64,000 bases of DNA from CBDFNC01 sp965249895. GTDB lineage: Bacteria; Pseudomonadota; Gammaproteobacteria; Enterobacterales; CBDFNC01. The notes under the pieces are model-generated. The model was given only the letters and a program-made list of their open reading frames with translations, did no database searches and was not told the DNA's origin. The stretch covers positions 558,001 to 622,000 of the forward strand of contig CBDFNC010000001.1 of the NCBI GenBank assembly GCA_965249895.1, written 5' to 3'. A program made the translations under genes and the position numbers. Of the stretch, positions 51,632-61,081 are shown piece after piece; position 1 is the first letter of the stretch; the number at the start of each line of letters is the position of its first letter.

Positions 51632-52909
51632 ATGATGCTACCGCCTATTTCAGTAACTAACCTTTCCAAATGCTATCAAACCTATAGCAAACCTGCCGAT
51701 CGCCTTAAGCAAGGCTTTTTTAGAACAACTAAGCAATACTATCAGGAATTTTGGCCGTTAAAAGACATCAGCTTTGAGCTAAAGCGAGGAGAGGTGGTAG
51801 GTGTTATTGGTAGTAATGGCGCCGGTAAGTCTACGCTGTTACAGGTCCTTGCAGGAATCTTGAATCCGACTCTAGGAAAGGTTGATGTAAATGGGCGCGT
51901 AGCCGCTTTGTTAGAGCTGGGAGCTGGGTTTAATCCGGAATTTACCGGTCAAGACAACTTATATATGAATGCCAGCTTGCTGGGACTCTCTAAGGCCGAA
52001 ACCGATGCTAAGTATCAGGATATTGTCGATTTCGCTGGCATTGGTGATTTTATCCATCAGCCAGTAAAAACGTACAGCTCTGGTATGTACGTGCGTTTGG
52101 CATTTGCTATTACCGTGTTTGTTGACGCGGATATTTTAATTGTCGATGAAGCCTTAGCGGTGGGAGATGCAGCATTTCAGGCTAAATGCTTTGCCAGGCT
52201 CGAAACCCTGTTGAAGTCCGGAGTCACCATTTTATTGGTGACCCATGATGTCCACCTGGTAAAAAGCTACTGTGACCGTGTGCTCTATTTGAATAAAGGG
52301 AAACTATTGTTTGACGGCGATTGCGAAGCCGGGGTTGAGATGTACGAGCAAGATTACCTGGAAAACGATAAGAACCGGCTCGGTAAAGTAGTCGCTAAAG
52401 CTGTGTTATATGAGAGAAAAGGCGCATATGCTTTCGGCACAGAATTAGGCCAATTCTCAAAGGTCACACTCACTAACGAGGGCATTGAAAGAGATACGTT
52501 TCAAACTAACCAAAGGGCCACTCTAGTTTTATCAGGGAGAGTCAGCTCTGAAATAAAGCGGCTCCGAGTACACATGGTGGTGCGTGATAGTAATGGCTGC
52601 AATTTGTTTGCTTATAACAACGAATTCGCAGAGCAACCTATAGTTATGGCTGATAACGACGAATTTGAGTGTGAGTTATCTTTTAACTGCGCGCTAGCTG
52701 CCGATGATTACTCTATTACTGTACGCTTGGATGAAATGCACAGTAAACTAGAAAACAGCCTAATTGAAAAGCAAGTAAATGTGATCCAGTTTTCAGTTGT
52801 AAATGATGCTCAGAAGTTTAATTCCAGGTTTGACTTAAATGGCTCTTTCGACTGCTCTAACCCTATAACGGACTGTGCAGAACAATCTGGCGAAATGATC
52901 AATAGTTAA
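51632..52909 (+). CDS. wzt: O-antigen ABC exporter ATPase, Wzt-like, copy 1
   Basis: ATPase subunit of 425 residues. Walker A is VVGVIGSNGAGKSTLLQVL, the signature YSSGMYVRLAFAI, Walker B ADILIVDEALAVGDAAF and H-loop LLVTHDVHLV; this is the KpsT/Wzt group. Beyond residue ~250 a Wzt-type C-terminal beta-sandwich (about 160 residues) should recognise the finished glycan. The Wzm partner is at 38128, 13 kb away behind the gsp cluster. A close paralogue lies at 54267 on the other strand. In Aeromonas the equivalent AbcA gene sits next to the S-layer gene. Confidence 0.92.
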   Translation: MMLPPISVTNLSKCYQTYSKPADRLKQGFFRTTKQYYQEFWPLKDISFELKRGEVVGVIGSNGAGKSTLLQVLAGILNPTLGKVDVNGRVAALLELGAGFNPEFTGQDNLYMNASLLGLSKAETDAKYQDIVDFAGIGDFIHQPVKTYSSGMYVRLAFAITVFVDADILIVDEALAVGDAAFQAKCFARLETLLKSGVTILLVTHDVHLVKSYCDRVLYLNKGKLLFDGDCEAGVEMYEQDYLENDKNRLGKVVAKAVLYERKGAYAFGTELGQFSKVTLTNEGIERDTFQTNQRATLVLSGRVSSEIKRLRVHMVVRDSNGCNLFAYNNEFAEQPIVMADNDEFECELSFNCALAADDYSITVRLDEMHSKLENSLIEKQVNVIQFSVVNDAQKFNSRFDLNGSFDCSNPITDCAEQSGEMINS

Positions 52910-52910
52910 A

Positions 52911-53109
52911 CGTCAATTCTGTCGTCCCTTCGCTGGAGGGAATCTAGAAGCCTGACTTCCTCGGTCACTGGACCGAGATATCGGACTATATATTGGTAAT
53001 GACAGGGGGAGCTGTGATCGTAGCAGCTGATCTTTAGTTGTGGTTTACCTGTCAGCACTAAAACCTTGTCTGAAAATAATGCTCCGCGTTTTAGGGTGGG
53101 CACTAGCTA
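52911..53109. mobile_element. Family B-related element ending in the GT32 stop codon
   Basis: Shares GTCGTCCCTTCGCTGGAGGG-like start, ACTGGACCGAGATATCGGAC, and the right terminal end GGGCACTAGCTA (53098-53109) with the intact B element. The minus-strand GT32 gene takes its last Ser codon and stop (AGC TAG) from this end. Confidence 0.7.
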
Positions 53110-54152
53110 AGCTGTTTTCCAACTTTTCTTCTCAAAAACGAAGCGCACCTTGCTAGAAACGTAACTTGGATTGTATTGCTTGCCAACTCACGGGCCTCGT
53201 TATTCGGCTGGGGAGCTGGCGGTCCAATCTTAGTTTTTTCCATGTATTCAAAGTTAGCATCGATTTGATGTAGCCTATGGGACAGATTATTCCGGAGCTT
53301 ACCTTCAGTTGTTTTGTCCCAAAGTTCTTTAAGTAAATTGAAATCGCCAATATTAGCCAATTCGGCTAAGACGAGTGTTTCAAATTTTGAGTGGTTAAGA
53401 TAGTGCTCACCTCTGAAGCGGATAACTTGCTCTAACAGTGACGTTTTATCCTCCAAGTTATCAATGTGATTTAATAGGTTGTTGATATCATTGGGGTTGT
53501 TGAGAGGAAGTTTATTGTAATTAGCCGGGTGACTCTTCAAAATACCGAAGGCTTGCTGGAAGATCCATGAATTAGTTGTGTTGGATGTCACTGTATCAAA
53601 CGTCTTCATCGGCAATAAAAAGTGTTCGTTAAAACTGTTCGCTTTGCCTTTATAGTAGCCGTACTTGTATGCCAGGCTGTTAAGCACTCCTGGCCCTGAG
53701 AAACGCCAAACATCGTAGCAATATAAATCGTTTCGAATGTGACCTTCGATAATCTTGATGCACTCCATTAACATGGGGTGCGCCTTTGGGAAGTACATGG
53801 CCATATTGGTAATTCTTGGCCAATCTGTATCATCTCTTTCAAACAGCACTGGCTCAGCCAGGTCAAAAAACTCTAAGTTTCGATAGATTCTGAGGTCGCA
53901 GTCGAAATACCAACCACCGTGTAAAAAGAGTTTTACCAACCTTATGATATCTGACTTAGCTGCCGGTACCTTAATATCACTAAAGTTATCGAACAGCTGC
54001 GGGCTGACTGATTTTAAATCTTCGAGAGCGGATTCATTATCTACAAGAATAACTTCCCATGCAGGGTGTAGCACTTTTGCAATATCAATATTGGCCCTAT
54101 ATTCTACGGGGAGGGTTGCTGGGTTATCCCAGAAGAAAAATATTTTGCTCAT
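53103..54152 (-). CDS. GT32-type glycosyltransferase with DXD motif
   Basis: Glycosyltransferase of 349 residues in the Gly_transf_sug/GT32 family (capsule and LPS synthesis). The diagnostic block is AAKSDIIRLVKLFLHGGWYF followed by DCD, the metal-binding DXD, near residue 65-90; the N-terminal IFFFWDNPATLPVEYRANID also fits. A linker and a helical C-terminal region of about 130 residues have no clear match. The ATG at 54152 is preferred over an adjacent in-frame TTG. It lies on the opposite strand to the rest, between the two wzt copies. Donor sugar unknown. Confidence 0.85.
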   Translation of the reverse strand: MSKIFFFWDNPATLPVEYRANIDIAKVLHPAWEVILVDNESALEDLKSVSPQLFDNFSDIKVPAAKSDIIRLVKLFLHGGWYFDCDLRIYRNLEFFDLAEPVLFERDDTDWPRITNMAMYFPKAHPMLMECIKIIEGHIRNDLYCYDVWRFSGPGVLNSLAYKYGYYKGKANSFNEHFLLPMKTFDTVTSNTTNSWIFQQAFGILKSHPANYNKLPLNNPNDINNLLNHIDNLEDKTSLLEQVIRFRGEHYLNHSKFETLVLAELANIGDFNLLKELWDKTTEGKLRNNLSHRLHQIDANFEYMEKTKIGPPAPQPNNEARELASNTIQVTFLARCASFLRRKVGKQLS

Positions 54153-54266
54153 CAACTAAGCTCTCGGATCTTTGATACCCATAAAACCTGGATAATAATA
54201 TATCAGGGAAGTGCGGGTAAATTAACTGCCCACAACAACAGAACGTTCTTTTAAAAAGAGCTACTT

Positions 54267-55523
54267 TCAAGGAAGCTGATGTTCCACTCCATCTTGAATG
54301 TTTTTTCGCTGTAAGCAGCTCCCTTTAAGGTCAACCTTTGCGTCAAAGGATTTTTTTTTGCTGACAGCGGTAAACCCAATTGTTTTCACTCTGCGGTGGT
54401 CCTGTCGCTCTTCTTTGGCATCGCACCTTTCATCCAAGTGAACAGAAATGGAATACTCGCCTGGTGTTAGTGCACAATCAAACTCAAAAGTACATGTAAA
54501 CCTGCCTAGGTGATCCGGAATTAAACTTTTCCCAGCTAAATCACTGTTGTACGCGAATAAGTTATACCCTTTACCGTCTCGCAGTGCCATAGAAATTGCA
54601 TGATGGGATTGAGCCTTGTTTACCCTACCGGTTACCTGAATAGCTGCCCTTTGGTTGGTGTAGCAATAGTTTTGCTCATTACCTTTAACCAAGAAGTTGA
54701 CCTTTGAAATTTGTCCTGCTTCTGATGAGGCTGCATCTTCATCTATTACTAAGGGTGAACCGCTGCTTGGCTGGGAGCTTGCCTTGTTCAGCTCCAAGCT
54801 ATCATGCAGGTAGAGTTCAGTTCCTTGTTCCGTATCTCCATCAAACATCAAACGACCTTGTTTTAAATACAGGACTCGATTGCAGTAGTTTTTAACTAAG
54901 TCGATATTATGGGTAACCAGTAAAATTGTTACCCCTTTAGCTAGCAGTGTTTCCAGTCGAGCAAAGCATTTTAACTGAAATGAAGCATCTCCCACTGCCA
55001 GGGCTTCGTCGATAATAAGAATGTCAGCTTCGACATAAGTGGTAATCGCGAAGGCAAGCCGGACAAACATGCCACTCGAATAGGTTTTAACGGGTTGATG
55101 GATAAAGTCACCAATATCTGCAAAGTTCACAATATCTTGGTATTTAGTGTCGATTTCTTCTCTGCTGAGACCCAGCAAGCTCGCGTACATATGAAGGTTG
55201 TCATGCCCTGAAAACTCGAGATTAAAACCAGCGCCTAGTTCTAGTAATGCCGCAACACGACCATTAACCTGAACGTCACCTTGGGTGGGACTCAGGGTGC
55301 CAGCCAATATCTGCAATAAGGTAGATTTACCTGCACCATTATTTCCCACCACACCGACAACCTCGCCAGGGTACAGGTTGAAACTAATATCAGTTAATGG
55401 CCAAAAAGACGTAAAGTATTGTTTTTTTGCGCCTGCAATGCTCTGTTTAAGCCTATCGATAGGCTTATCATAGGATTGATAGCATTTACTAACGGATGAG
55501 ACGGCAATGGAGGCTGCAGGCAT
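54267..55523 (-). CDS. O-antigen ABC exporter ATPase, Wzt-like, copy 2
   Basis: Paralogue of the ATPase at 51632, 418 residues. The ATPase half is very similar (VVGVVGNNGAGKSTLLQIL, YSSGMFVRLAFAI, ADILIIDEALAVGDASF, LLVTHNIDLV), including the shared PIDRLKQ and QPVKTYSSGM segments. The C-terminal domain after residue ~250 is more divergent, with an inserted NKASSQPSSGSPLVIDED linker; the central LRDGKGYNLFAYNSDLAGKS block still matches copy 1. It is encoded on the minus strand, so the two wzt genes are inverted around a GT32 gene. A second glycan specificity for one permease is a possible reason. Confidence 0.9.
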   Translation of the reverse strand: MPAASIAVSSVSKCYQSYDKPIDRLKQSIAGAKKQYFTSFWPLTDISFNLYPGEVVGVVGNNGAGKSTLLQILAGTLSPTQGDVQVNGRVAALLELGAGFNLEFSGHDNLHMYASLLGLSREEIDTKYQDIVNFADIGDFIHQPVKTYSSGMFVRLAFAITTYVEADILIIDEALAVGDASFQLKCFARLETLLAKGVTILLVTHNIDLVKNYCNRVLYLKQGRLMFDGDTEQGTELYLHDSLELNKASSQPSSGSPLVIDEDAASSEAGQISKVNFLVKGNEQNYCYTNQRAAIQVTGRVNKAQSHHAISMALRDGKGYNLFAYNSDLAGKSLIPDHLGRFTCTFEFDCALTPGEYSISVHLDERCDAKEERQDHRRVKTIGFTAVSKKKSFDAKVDLKGSCLQRKNIQDGVEHQLP

Positions 55524-55987
55524 ATTCTAGACCACTGTTACGAGTTGAGCACAAGGATAAAGTAAGGAGGTGGATAACTAAAGGGTAAGAGACACATTTT
55601 AATGTGTCAGTACGGCTAAGTATCACGCGTGGACCATTGTAATGGATTGGTGCTCATACAAACGTCGACATTTAGTGGAAAACGCTATTTACAATAGTCA
55701 AAAATTTCCTAGCAATAGCAACAAGATACGATAAGCTAGAGAAAAATTACTCAAGCATGCTTGCTCTGGTATTTTCGATAATGTGGCTGCCGATATGAAA
55801 GGCCAACAGCCCCTAGCCAAGCAGTGTCTGTTTAAAGTTGCTGACTTAAGCAGGTTGAAAGTTCTTATAGGCCACTTTATATGGTAATGAGTGGCGAGGT
55901 AAAGAAACAGTGGTAATGGCTACTTACATTCTATGGCCACCTTCTTGTATAATTCATCTCCTTGTTCGTCAATATTAAATACCATTT
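55524..55987. other. 464-bp divergent intergenic region
   Basis: Between wzt copy 2 (minus) and the sulfotransferase gene (plus). It contains the perfect inverted repeat GACACATT-TT-AATGTGTC (55591-55608), which could be an operator or a short hairpin, and a TATAAT (55948-55953) placed 34 bases before the sulfotransferase ATG without a good -35 box. No coding frame is convincing. Confidence 0.55.
55591..55608. promoter_or_regulatory. Perfect 18-bp inverted repeat
   Basis: GACACATTTTAATGTGTC, 8-bp arms around TT, 68-85 bases upstream of the start of wzt copy 2. It is suitable as a dimer-binding operator; it lacks a T-tract, so terminator function is unlikely. Confidence 0.5.
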
Positions 55988-57706
55988 ATGTATCAGCCCT
56001 GTTTCGTTTTCGTGTGCCAGCAAGGAGAACTTGAAGCCAATGCTTGCCTACTCGCTGCTTCATTACGCTTTTTTTTAGGGCCTGACGTAGAGTTAGTCGC
56101 CGCGATACCTTCGCCGAAAAGATCCTGTAAAAACCCTTCCCAAGAAGCGCTGACTTTTTTAGCTGACCTTAATATTCGAACAGAAACAATAAGTAATACG
56201 ATGGGGGCGGATATTGCTGATAGCAATAAAGTGCTTGCGATAGGTATTCCCACACAAGCGACTCATACTGTATATCTTGATTCAAGTATCCTAGTTACTG
56301 GGTCATTTGAAATAAGTGAGTTTACGAAAGCAAGCTTGATGGCGAAGCCTACCAGCTTAGGTACTAGCAATGCCAGCGCAGGCGGGTGGGAAAATAGCTA
56401 TCAAAAATTTGGCCTCTCTCTTCCACTGCGCAGGGTAAAAACGACAGTTAGTGAGGAGCTGCAGCTTCCATTTTTTAGCCTTAGTGTCGTAGCAGTGAAA
56501 AGTGGTAAATTATTTTCGAAAGCATGGTTGGAAGTCAGTAAAGCTCTGTATGAAGATAGCAAGATTATAAATAGGCCGATTGTGCAAAGTGCTCTTCCTA
56601 TCGCAGCGGCTTTGAATAGCTTTGCGTTCGAATGTCTTGGTGAAGATTATAATTATCCGGCACACTTAAAACCAACTTCAGAATGCCTCCCGAACCTGTG
56701 TTGTTACCAGAGCCCAGATGTTATTCGGCGTGATGCAAAGCTTAACCATGTGGTGTTCAGAATTGCCCGTAGATACCCGAAATTAGTTGCGATGTTGAAG
56801 GCTTCAAAGCCGTTTTCTGAGTTATTAAAGCCGTATCGCTTGGAGCTAGGAAAGTGTAACGTTTTGGGCCCTTGGTTAGAACCAAACGCCGAAAAAAACT
56901 TGGTCATTACTGGATTACCTCGAAGTGGAACGAGTTTATTGTGTCGTCTATTACATGGCGTAGATAACTCTGTAGTGATTAATGAACCTACTGAGGTTTT
57001 GGATTCGTTGCAAAATGAAAACAAGCCTTTTGGGCTGGCTTGCTATTACCAAAATGCAAGAAAACAAATTCGAGATAACAAAGAGATTGAAAACAAAGTT
57101 AAAGATGGCGAGGTGATTGAAGATACTGCGGTTGTAGACCAGCGTAGTATGTACACACCTAACGTTTCTGATGCAAATTTCGTCTTAGGTACAAAGACCC
57201 CTTTAGCTTATTTGTTTCGCATATCTGATATCTCTTCAGTCATGCCAAGCGCAACTATAGTTGCTTGCATTCGTCATCCCTACGACACCATCGCATCATG
57301 GAAAAAGACTTTTGATCATCTCCGCTTGGCCAATGTGATGGCGTTTCCAATTAACCAAAACCATGACAAATGGTTAGATGGGCAGCTAGTCACCGCACTA
57401 AAAGAAATAGATGTTTTCGAAAGCGTTGTCGTGAAACGAGCACTCTTGTGGCGGGCTTTGGCTGAGTATTTATTAAGGCAAAGTCATCTATGTAATGTAT
57501 TAAAATACGAAGATTTGGTTGAAGCCCCGGCTGAAGAAATAAGTAAATGGTTTCCGAAGCAGTTAACTGAGAGAGAGCTTAAATCTCTTAGTCAGGGGGT
57601 TTCTTTGAGGAGAAACTTGAGTGGGCTTGATGCGTTAGACTATCAGGTTATACATGACCTATGCTGGCCCATTGCTGGGCAGTTTGGCTACGAACAAGGT
57701 TTATAG
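55988..57706 (+). CDS. Two-domain protein with C-terminal sulfotransferase
   Basis: Protein of 572 residues. The C-terminal half is a PAPS-dependent sulfotransferase: 5'-phosphosulfate loop VITGLPRSGTSLLCRLLHG near residue 309 and 3'-phosphate loop VACIRHPYDTIASWKKTF near residue 425. The N-terminal ~270 residues look like a nucleotide-diphospho-sugar transferase-like fold (VFVCQQGELEANACLLAASL, VYLDSSILV), but I cannot identify catalytic residues with confidence. It would modify a glycan of this locus with sulfate. It is followed 19 bp later by a sulfotransferase-glycosyltransferase fusion. Confidence 0.8.
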   Translation: MYQPCFVFVCQQGELEANACLLAASLRFFLGPDVELVAAIPSPKRSCKNPSQEALTFLADLNIRTETISNTMGADIADSNKVLAIGIPTQATHTVYLDSSILVTGSFEISEFTKASLMAKPTSLGTSNASAGGWENSYQKFGLSLPLRRVKTTVSEELQLPFFSLSVVAVKSGKLFSKAWLEVSKALYEDSKIINRPIVQSALPIAAALNSFAFECLGEDYNYPAHLKPTSECLPNLCCYQSPDVIRRDAKLNHVVFRIARRYPKLVAMLKASKPFSELLKPYRLELGKCNVLGPWLEPNAEKNLVITGLPRSGTSLLCRLLHGVDNSVVINEPTEVLDSLQNENKPFGLACYYQNARKQIRDNKEIENKVKDGEVIEDTAVVDQRSMYTPNVSDANFVLGTKTPLAYLFRISDISSVMPSATIVACIRHPYDTIASWKKTFDHLRLANVMAFPINQNHDKWLDGQLVTALKEIDVFESVVVKRALLWRALAEYLLRQSHLCNVLKYEDLVEAPAEEISKWFPKQLTERELKSLSQGVSLRRNLSGLDALDYQVIHDLCWPIAGQFGYEQGL

Positions 57707-57725
57707 AATACGGTGTTATAAATAT

Positions 57726-60700
57726 ATGTTGAATAAAAAAACTGAACAAAAGCTCATTGTTGTTTTAGGTATGCACCGTAGCGGTACAAGTGCTATTACG
57801 AAAGGTTTGGAAACTCTTGGCGTTAGGCTAAGTGAAGAGGTTATCCCAAGTGGTGAAGGAAATGAAAAGGGGCACTGGGAAGATCTGGACATTGTTTGTC
57901 TAAATGACAGGGTTCTGTCATTAGCCGGAATGAGATGGGATAGCCCTGCTGTGTTTCCAATATCATCGATAGATTCTGACGTTGGTCAGTCATTGGTTGA
58001 GGAAGCTGTCAATTTAATCCAAAAACGGCTTAACACTTACCAGGTTTGGGCGTTTAAAGATCCCAGAACTTCACGCTTGCTAGCATTTTGGTTAAGAGTT
58101 TTTGATCGAATTGAAGTAAAGCCAGAGTTCCTGGTTACTGTTCGCAATCCACTAGATGTGGCAAAATCGCTGGAAAAAAGAGATGGTTTCTTATTTGAAA
58201 GGTGCCAACACCTCTGGCTTCAGCACACTTTAGCTAATCTAGGTTTACTTAGCGAGTACAACACTTGTTTTGTAGACTTTTCGTGTTTCTTGGAAAAGCC
58301 AGGTTACGAGTTGTTGCGGCTAAGTGCGAAATTAGAATTAAATGCTAACGAGGCTTTGATTAAGCAGTTTAGCGACTCTTATTTAGATAAAAGTTTATGC
58401 CACAGTAAGCTTTCTATCGTAAATCTAAGTCATGTTCCCAACGTGTCTAATGTGCTTATAGATTCGTTTCGATTAATGTTGGCTCTTTGTGATGAGCGTA
58501 TGACGTTAACAGCTTTGAAAGAAAACCATCTATCCCTACTAGAGCTTGGGTATCAAAACTTTCAAAAAGGCGAAATAAACAGGCTGGCGTCAGTTGAACA
58601 GGAATTAGTAAAAGCGGATTTTACATATCAAAAGGTAGTGCTTGAGCGCCAGACGCTAACCCATGAGCTGAACTTAGCTTCAATCCAAACGGAGGGGCTA
58701 CATGAGTCTCTGTCAGGTAAGGCAGAGGAGTTGAAGCAAATTCAAATTGAGCTGGAATCCGCTCAACAAGGGTTAATTGCGGCGCAAGCTAGCCTACATG
58801 ATGCCAATATACAAATATCGATGATTTACAACTCGGCAAGCTGGAAGGCTTCGGCGCCCTTACGGTTTTTAAAGCGAGTTTCTAAATCCCCACTAAATTT
58901 ACTTCGCCGTATTGATGCGATCTCTCATCACAATGGTGGCTACTTAGTTACTGGTAAGAAAGCAATTCGAGTATTAAAAAGAGAAGGGGTACGGGGGATA
59001 TTCTGGCGCTGTAAATCAGTTGCTTTTGCAGGAAAAAGTGTCACTAATGGAACTCAACTGCAAACAGTATCAGCCCATGCCATTAGTTATGAAGATTGGG
59101 TTAAACAATTCGGGACTGTTACTCAGGCTGATGAAGTTCGCTGCCTGGCGAGACTAGACAGCTTAACGAGAAGGCCTAAGATTAGCATTTTGATGCCAGT
59201 ATTTAATGCGCCGGAAAAATATTTGCGTGAAGCGCTCGAATCTATTATTGAGCAAATATACCCTAACTGGGAGCTTTGTCTGGCTGATGATTGCTCTACT
59301 GAGCATTATATCCGCGATGTACTGGAAGAATATAAAGCCAAAGATTGCCGGATCAAGGTGGTATATCGTGAAACCAATGGTCATATTTCTGAGGCGACTA
59401 ATTCGGCGTTAGAGATAGCGACAGGTGAGTTTACAGCCTTAATGGATAATGATGATATACTGCCGAAAGATGCACTGTTTTGGGTCGTTGATGAGATCAA
59501 CAAAAATCCTGAAGCCGCACTTGTATATTCTGATGAAGACAAAATTAGTGAGGATGGGGCTGTTCGCTTTGAGCCTCATTTTAAGTCTTCTTGGAACCCT
59601 GACCTGTTTTTATCGCAAAACTTCATTTCTCATCTAGGAGTGTATCGAACCGATATTGCAAAGGAGATTGGAGGATTTAACAAGGGAGTAGAGGGGGCCC
59701 AAGATTGGGATTTTGCTTTGCGTTTTATCGAAAAAATAGAAGCTCGCCAAATCTCTCATATACCTCGCATTCTATACCACTGGAGAGCAATACCTGGTAG
59801 TACGGCGGTTAATGGTGGCGAAAAACCCTATGCATTACTTGCAGGAGTTGAGGCGGTAAATCAATACTTGGGAAGAAAAGGAGTTAAAGGCAAAGCTTCA
59901 GTACACCCTGATCTTCCGTACGTAAAAGTAAAGTACGAATTACCAGAGGATAAACCCTTAGTCTCGATAATTATACCTACCCGTAATGGCTTGGATATTT
60001 TAAGCGTTTGTCTTGATAGTATTTTTGGAAAGACGTCATTCAAAAACTTTGAAGTATTAGTAGTAGATAATGGCAGTGACGATCCAGCAACTCTGGATTA
60101 TTTGAGTGAAATGGAAATATCGCATAAGAACCTTAGAATTATTCGCGATGACTCGCCTTTTAATTATTCAGCTCTTAACAACAAGGCCGCTAAGCTTGCT
60201 AAAGGAGAGTTGATAGCATTAGTTAATAATGATATTGAGGTTGTTAGTCCAGGCTGGTTAGAAGAAATGGTCAGTCATGCTATAAGACCTGAGGTAGGGG
60301 CCGTTGGAGCTAGACTTTGGTACCCAGACAATACCTTGCAACATGGTGGCGTTACATTGGTGTGCGGTGTTGCAGGTCATTCTCATAAGCACCTTCCTAA
60401 GGGAAACCCAGGGTATTTTAGTCGAGCGATGTTAACCCAGAACTACACGGCTGTTACTGCTGCTTGCTTGGTTATAAAAAAATCTATTTTTGAAGAAGTT
60501 GGCGGACTAAATGAAAACGATTTAAAAATTGCTTTTAATGATGTCGATTTCTGTCTAAAAGTGCATAGTGCAGGATATCGAAATGTATGGACTCCCTTTG
60601 CTGAACTTATCCACTATGAATCCAAAACCAGAGGTTTTGAAGATACGCCAGAGAAACAAGCAAGATTTAGTAAAGAGATAGATTATATGCAGGGTAAATG

Positions 60701-60797
60701 GCAACACCTGATAGATAACGATCCTTACTATAACCCGAACTTAAATAATCAGAGCGAAGATTTTTCTATCGCAAGTAACCCCAGAATACCTTATTGA
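57726..60797 (+). CDS. Sulfotransferase - coiled coil - GT2 - GT2 fusion
   Basis: Polypeptide of 1023 residues with at least three enzymatic parts. Residues ~8-260: sulfotransferase-like, with VVLGMHRSGTSAITKGLETL (PAPS loop) and LVTVRNPLDVAKSLEKRDG. Residues ~290-360: coiled coil. Residues ~366-480: linker of the SASWKASAPLRFLKR type seen in large rhamnan/O-antigen synthases. Residues ~485-720: GT2 domain 1 (ISILMPVFNAPEKYLREALE, DADD-like MDNDDI). Residues ~744-1000: GT2 domain 2 (VSIIIPTRNGLDILSVCLDS, VVDNGSDD, LVNNDIEVVS). The ATG at 57726 avoids overlap with the preceding gene; an earlier in-frame start lies inside it. It may build and sulfate, or otherwise modify, the same repeat unit. 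Confidence 0.88.
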   Translation: MLNKKTEQKLIVVLGMHRSGTSAITKGLETLGVRLSEEVIPSGEGNEKGHWEDLDIVCLNDRVLSLAGMRWDSPAVFPISSIDSDVGQSLVEEAVNLIQKRLNTYQVWAFKDPRTSRLLAFWLRVFDRIEVKPEFLVTVRNPLDVAKSLEKRDGFLFERCQHLWLQHTLANLGLLSEYNTCFVDFSCFLEKPGYELLRLSAKLELNANEALIKQFSDSYLDKSLCHSKLSIVNLSHVPNVSNVLIDSFRLMLALCDERMTLTALKENHLSLLELGYQNFQKGEINRLASVEQELVKADFTYQKVVLERQTLTHELNLASIQTEGLHESLSGKAEELKQIQIELESAQQGLIAAQASLHDANIQISMIYNSASWKASAPLRFLKRVSKSPLNLLRRIDAISHHNGGYLVTGKKAIRVLKREGVRGIFWRCKSVAFAGKSVTNGTQLQTVSAHAISYEDWVKQFGTVTQADEVRCLARLDSLTRRPKISILMPVFNAPEKYLREALESIIEQIYPNWELCLADDCSTEHYIRDVLEEYKAKDCRIKVVYRETNGHISEATNSALEIATGEFTALMDNDDILPKDALFWVVDEINKNPEAALVYSDEDKISEDGAVRFEPHFKSSWNPDLFLSQNFISHLGVYRTDIAKEIGGFNKGVEGAQDWDFALRFIEKIEARQISHIPRILYHWRAIPGSTAVNGGEKPYALLAGVEAVNQYLGRKGVKGKASVHPDLPYVKVKYELPEDKPLVSIIIPTRNGLDILSVCLDSIFGKTSFKNFEVLVVDNGSDDPATLDYLSEMEISHKNLRIIRDDSPFNYSALNNKAAKLAKGELIALVNNDIEVVSPGWLEEMVSHAIRPEVGAVGARLWYPDNTLQHGGVTLVCGVAGHSHKHLPKGNPGYFSRAMLTQNYTAVTAACLVIKKSIFEEVGGLNENDLKIAFNDVDFCLKVHSAGYRNVWTPFAELIHYESKTRGFEDTPEKQARFSKEIDYMQGKWQHLIDNDPYYNPNLNNQSEDFSIASNPRIPY

Positions 60798-60859
60798 TTT
60801 CCTTGTAGGATTGCGGGGTTGGTCAAACTTGGGTAATAGATTCAAAGGGCCTTATAGGA

Positions 60860-60960
60860 GTAGGAGTCGAACCCATCTCAGGCATGAGATGTCAAATGCA
60901 CGGATACGAGTTAGGCGAACTTTGTGAGTAAGATCTTCGCAGATTTCATTCGCTTCTACT
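60860..60960. repeat. Family A palindromic repeat
   Basis: GTAGGAGTCGAACCCATCTC, AGGCATGAGATGTCAAATGC, GTTAGGCGAACTTTGTGAG, then CATTCGCTTCTAC. The conserved trailing block follows (TTGTACCTTATTCACATTAT then TTGATTGGTTGCC). Confidence 0.85.
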
Positions 60961-61081
60961 AAAGACGGAAAAGTTGTACCTTATTCACATTATTTGATTG
61001 GTTGCCAAAAGTTTATATTTAAAACTAAGGCCTTAGTTGAAACTGGGCCTTTTGTTATTTCCTATTTTCAGGTGAAGAGTG

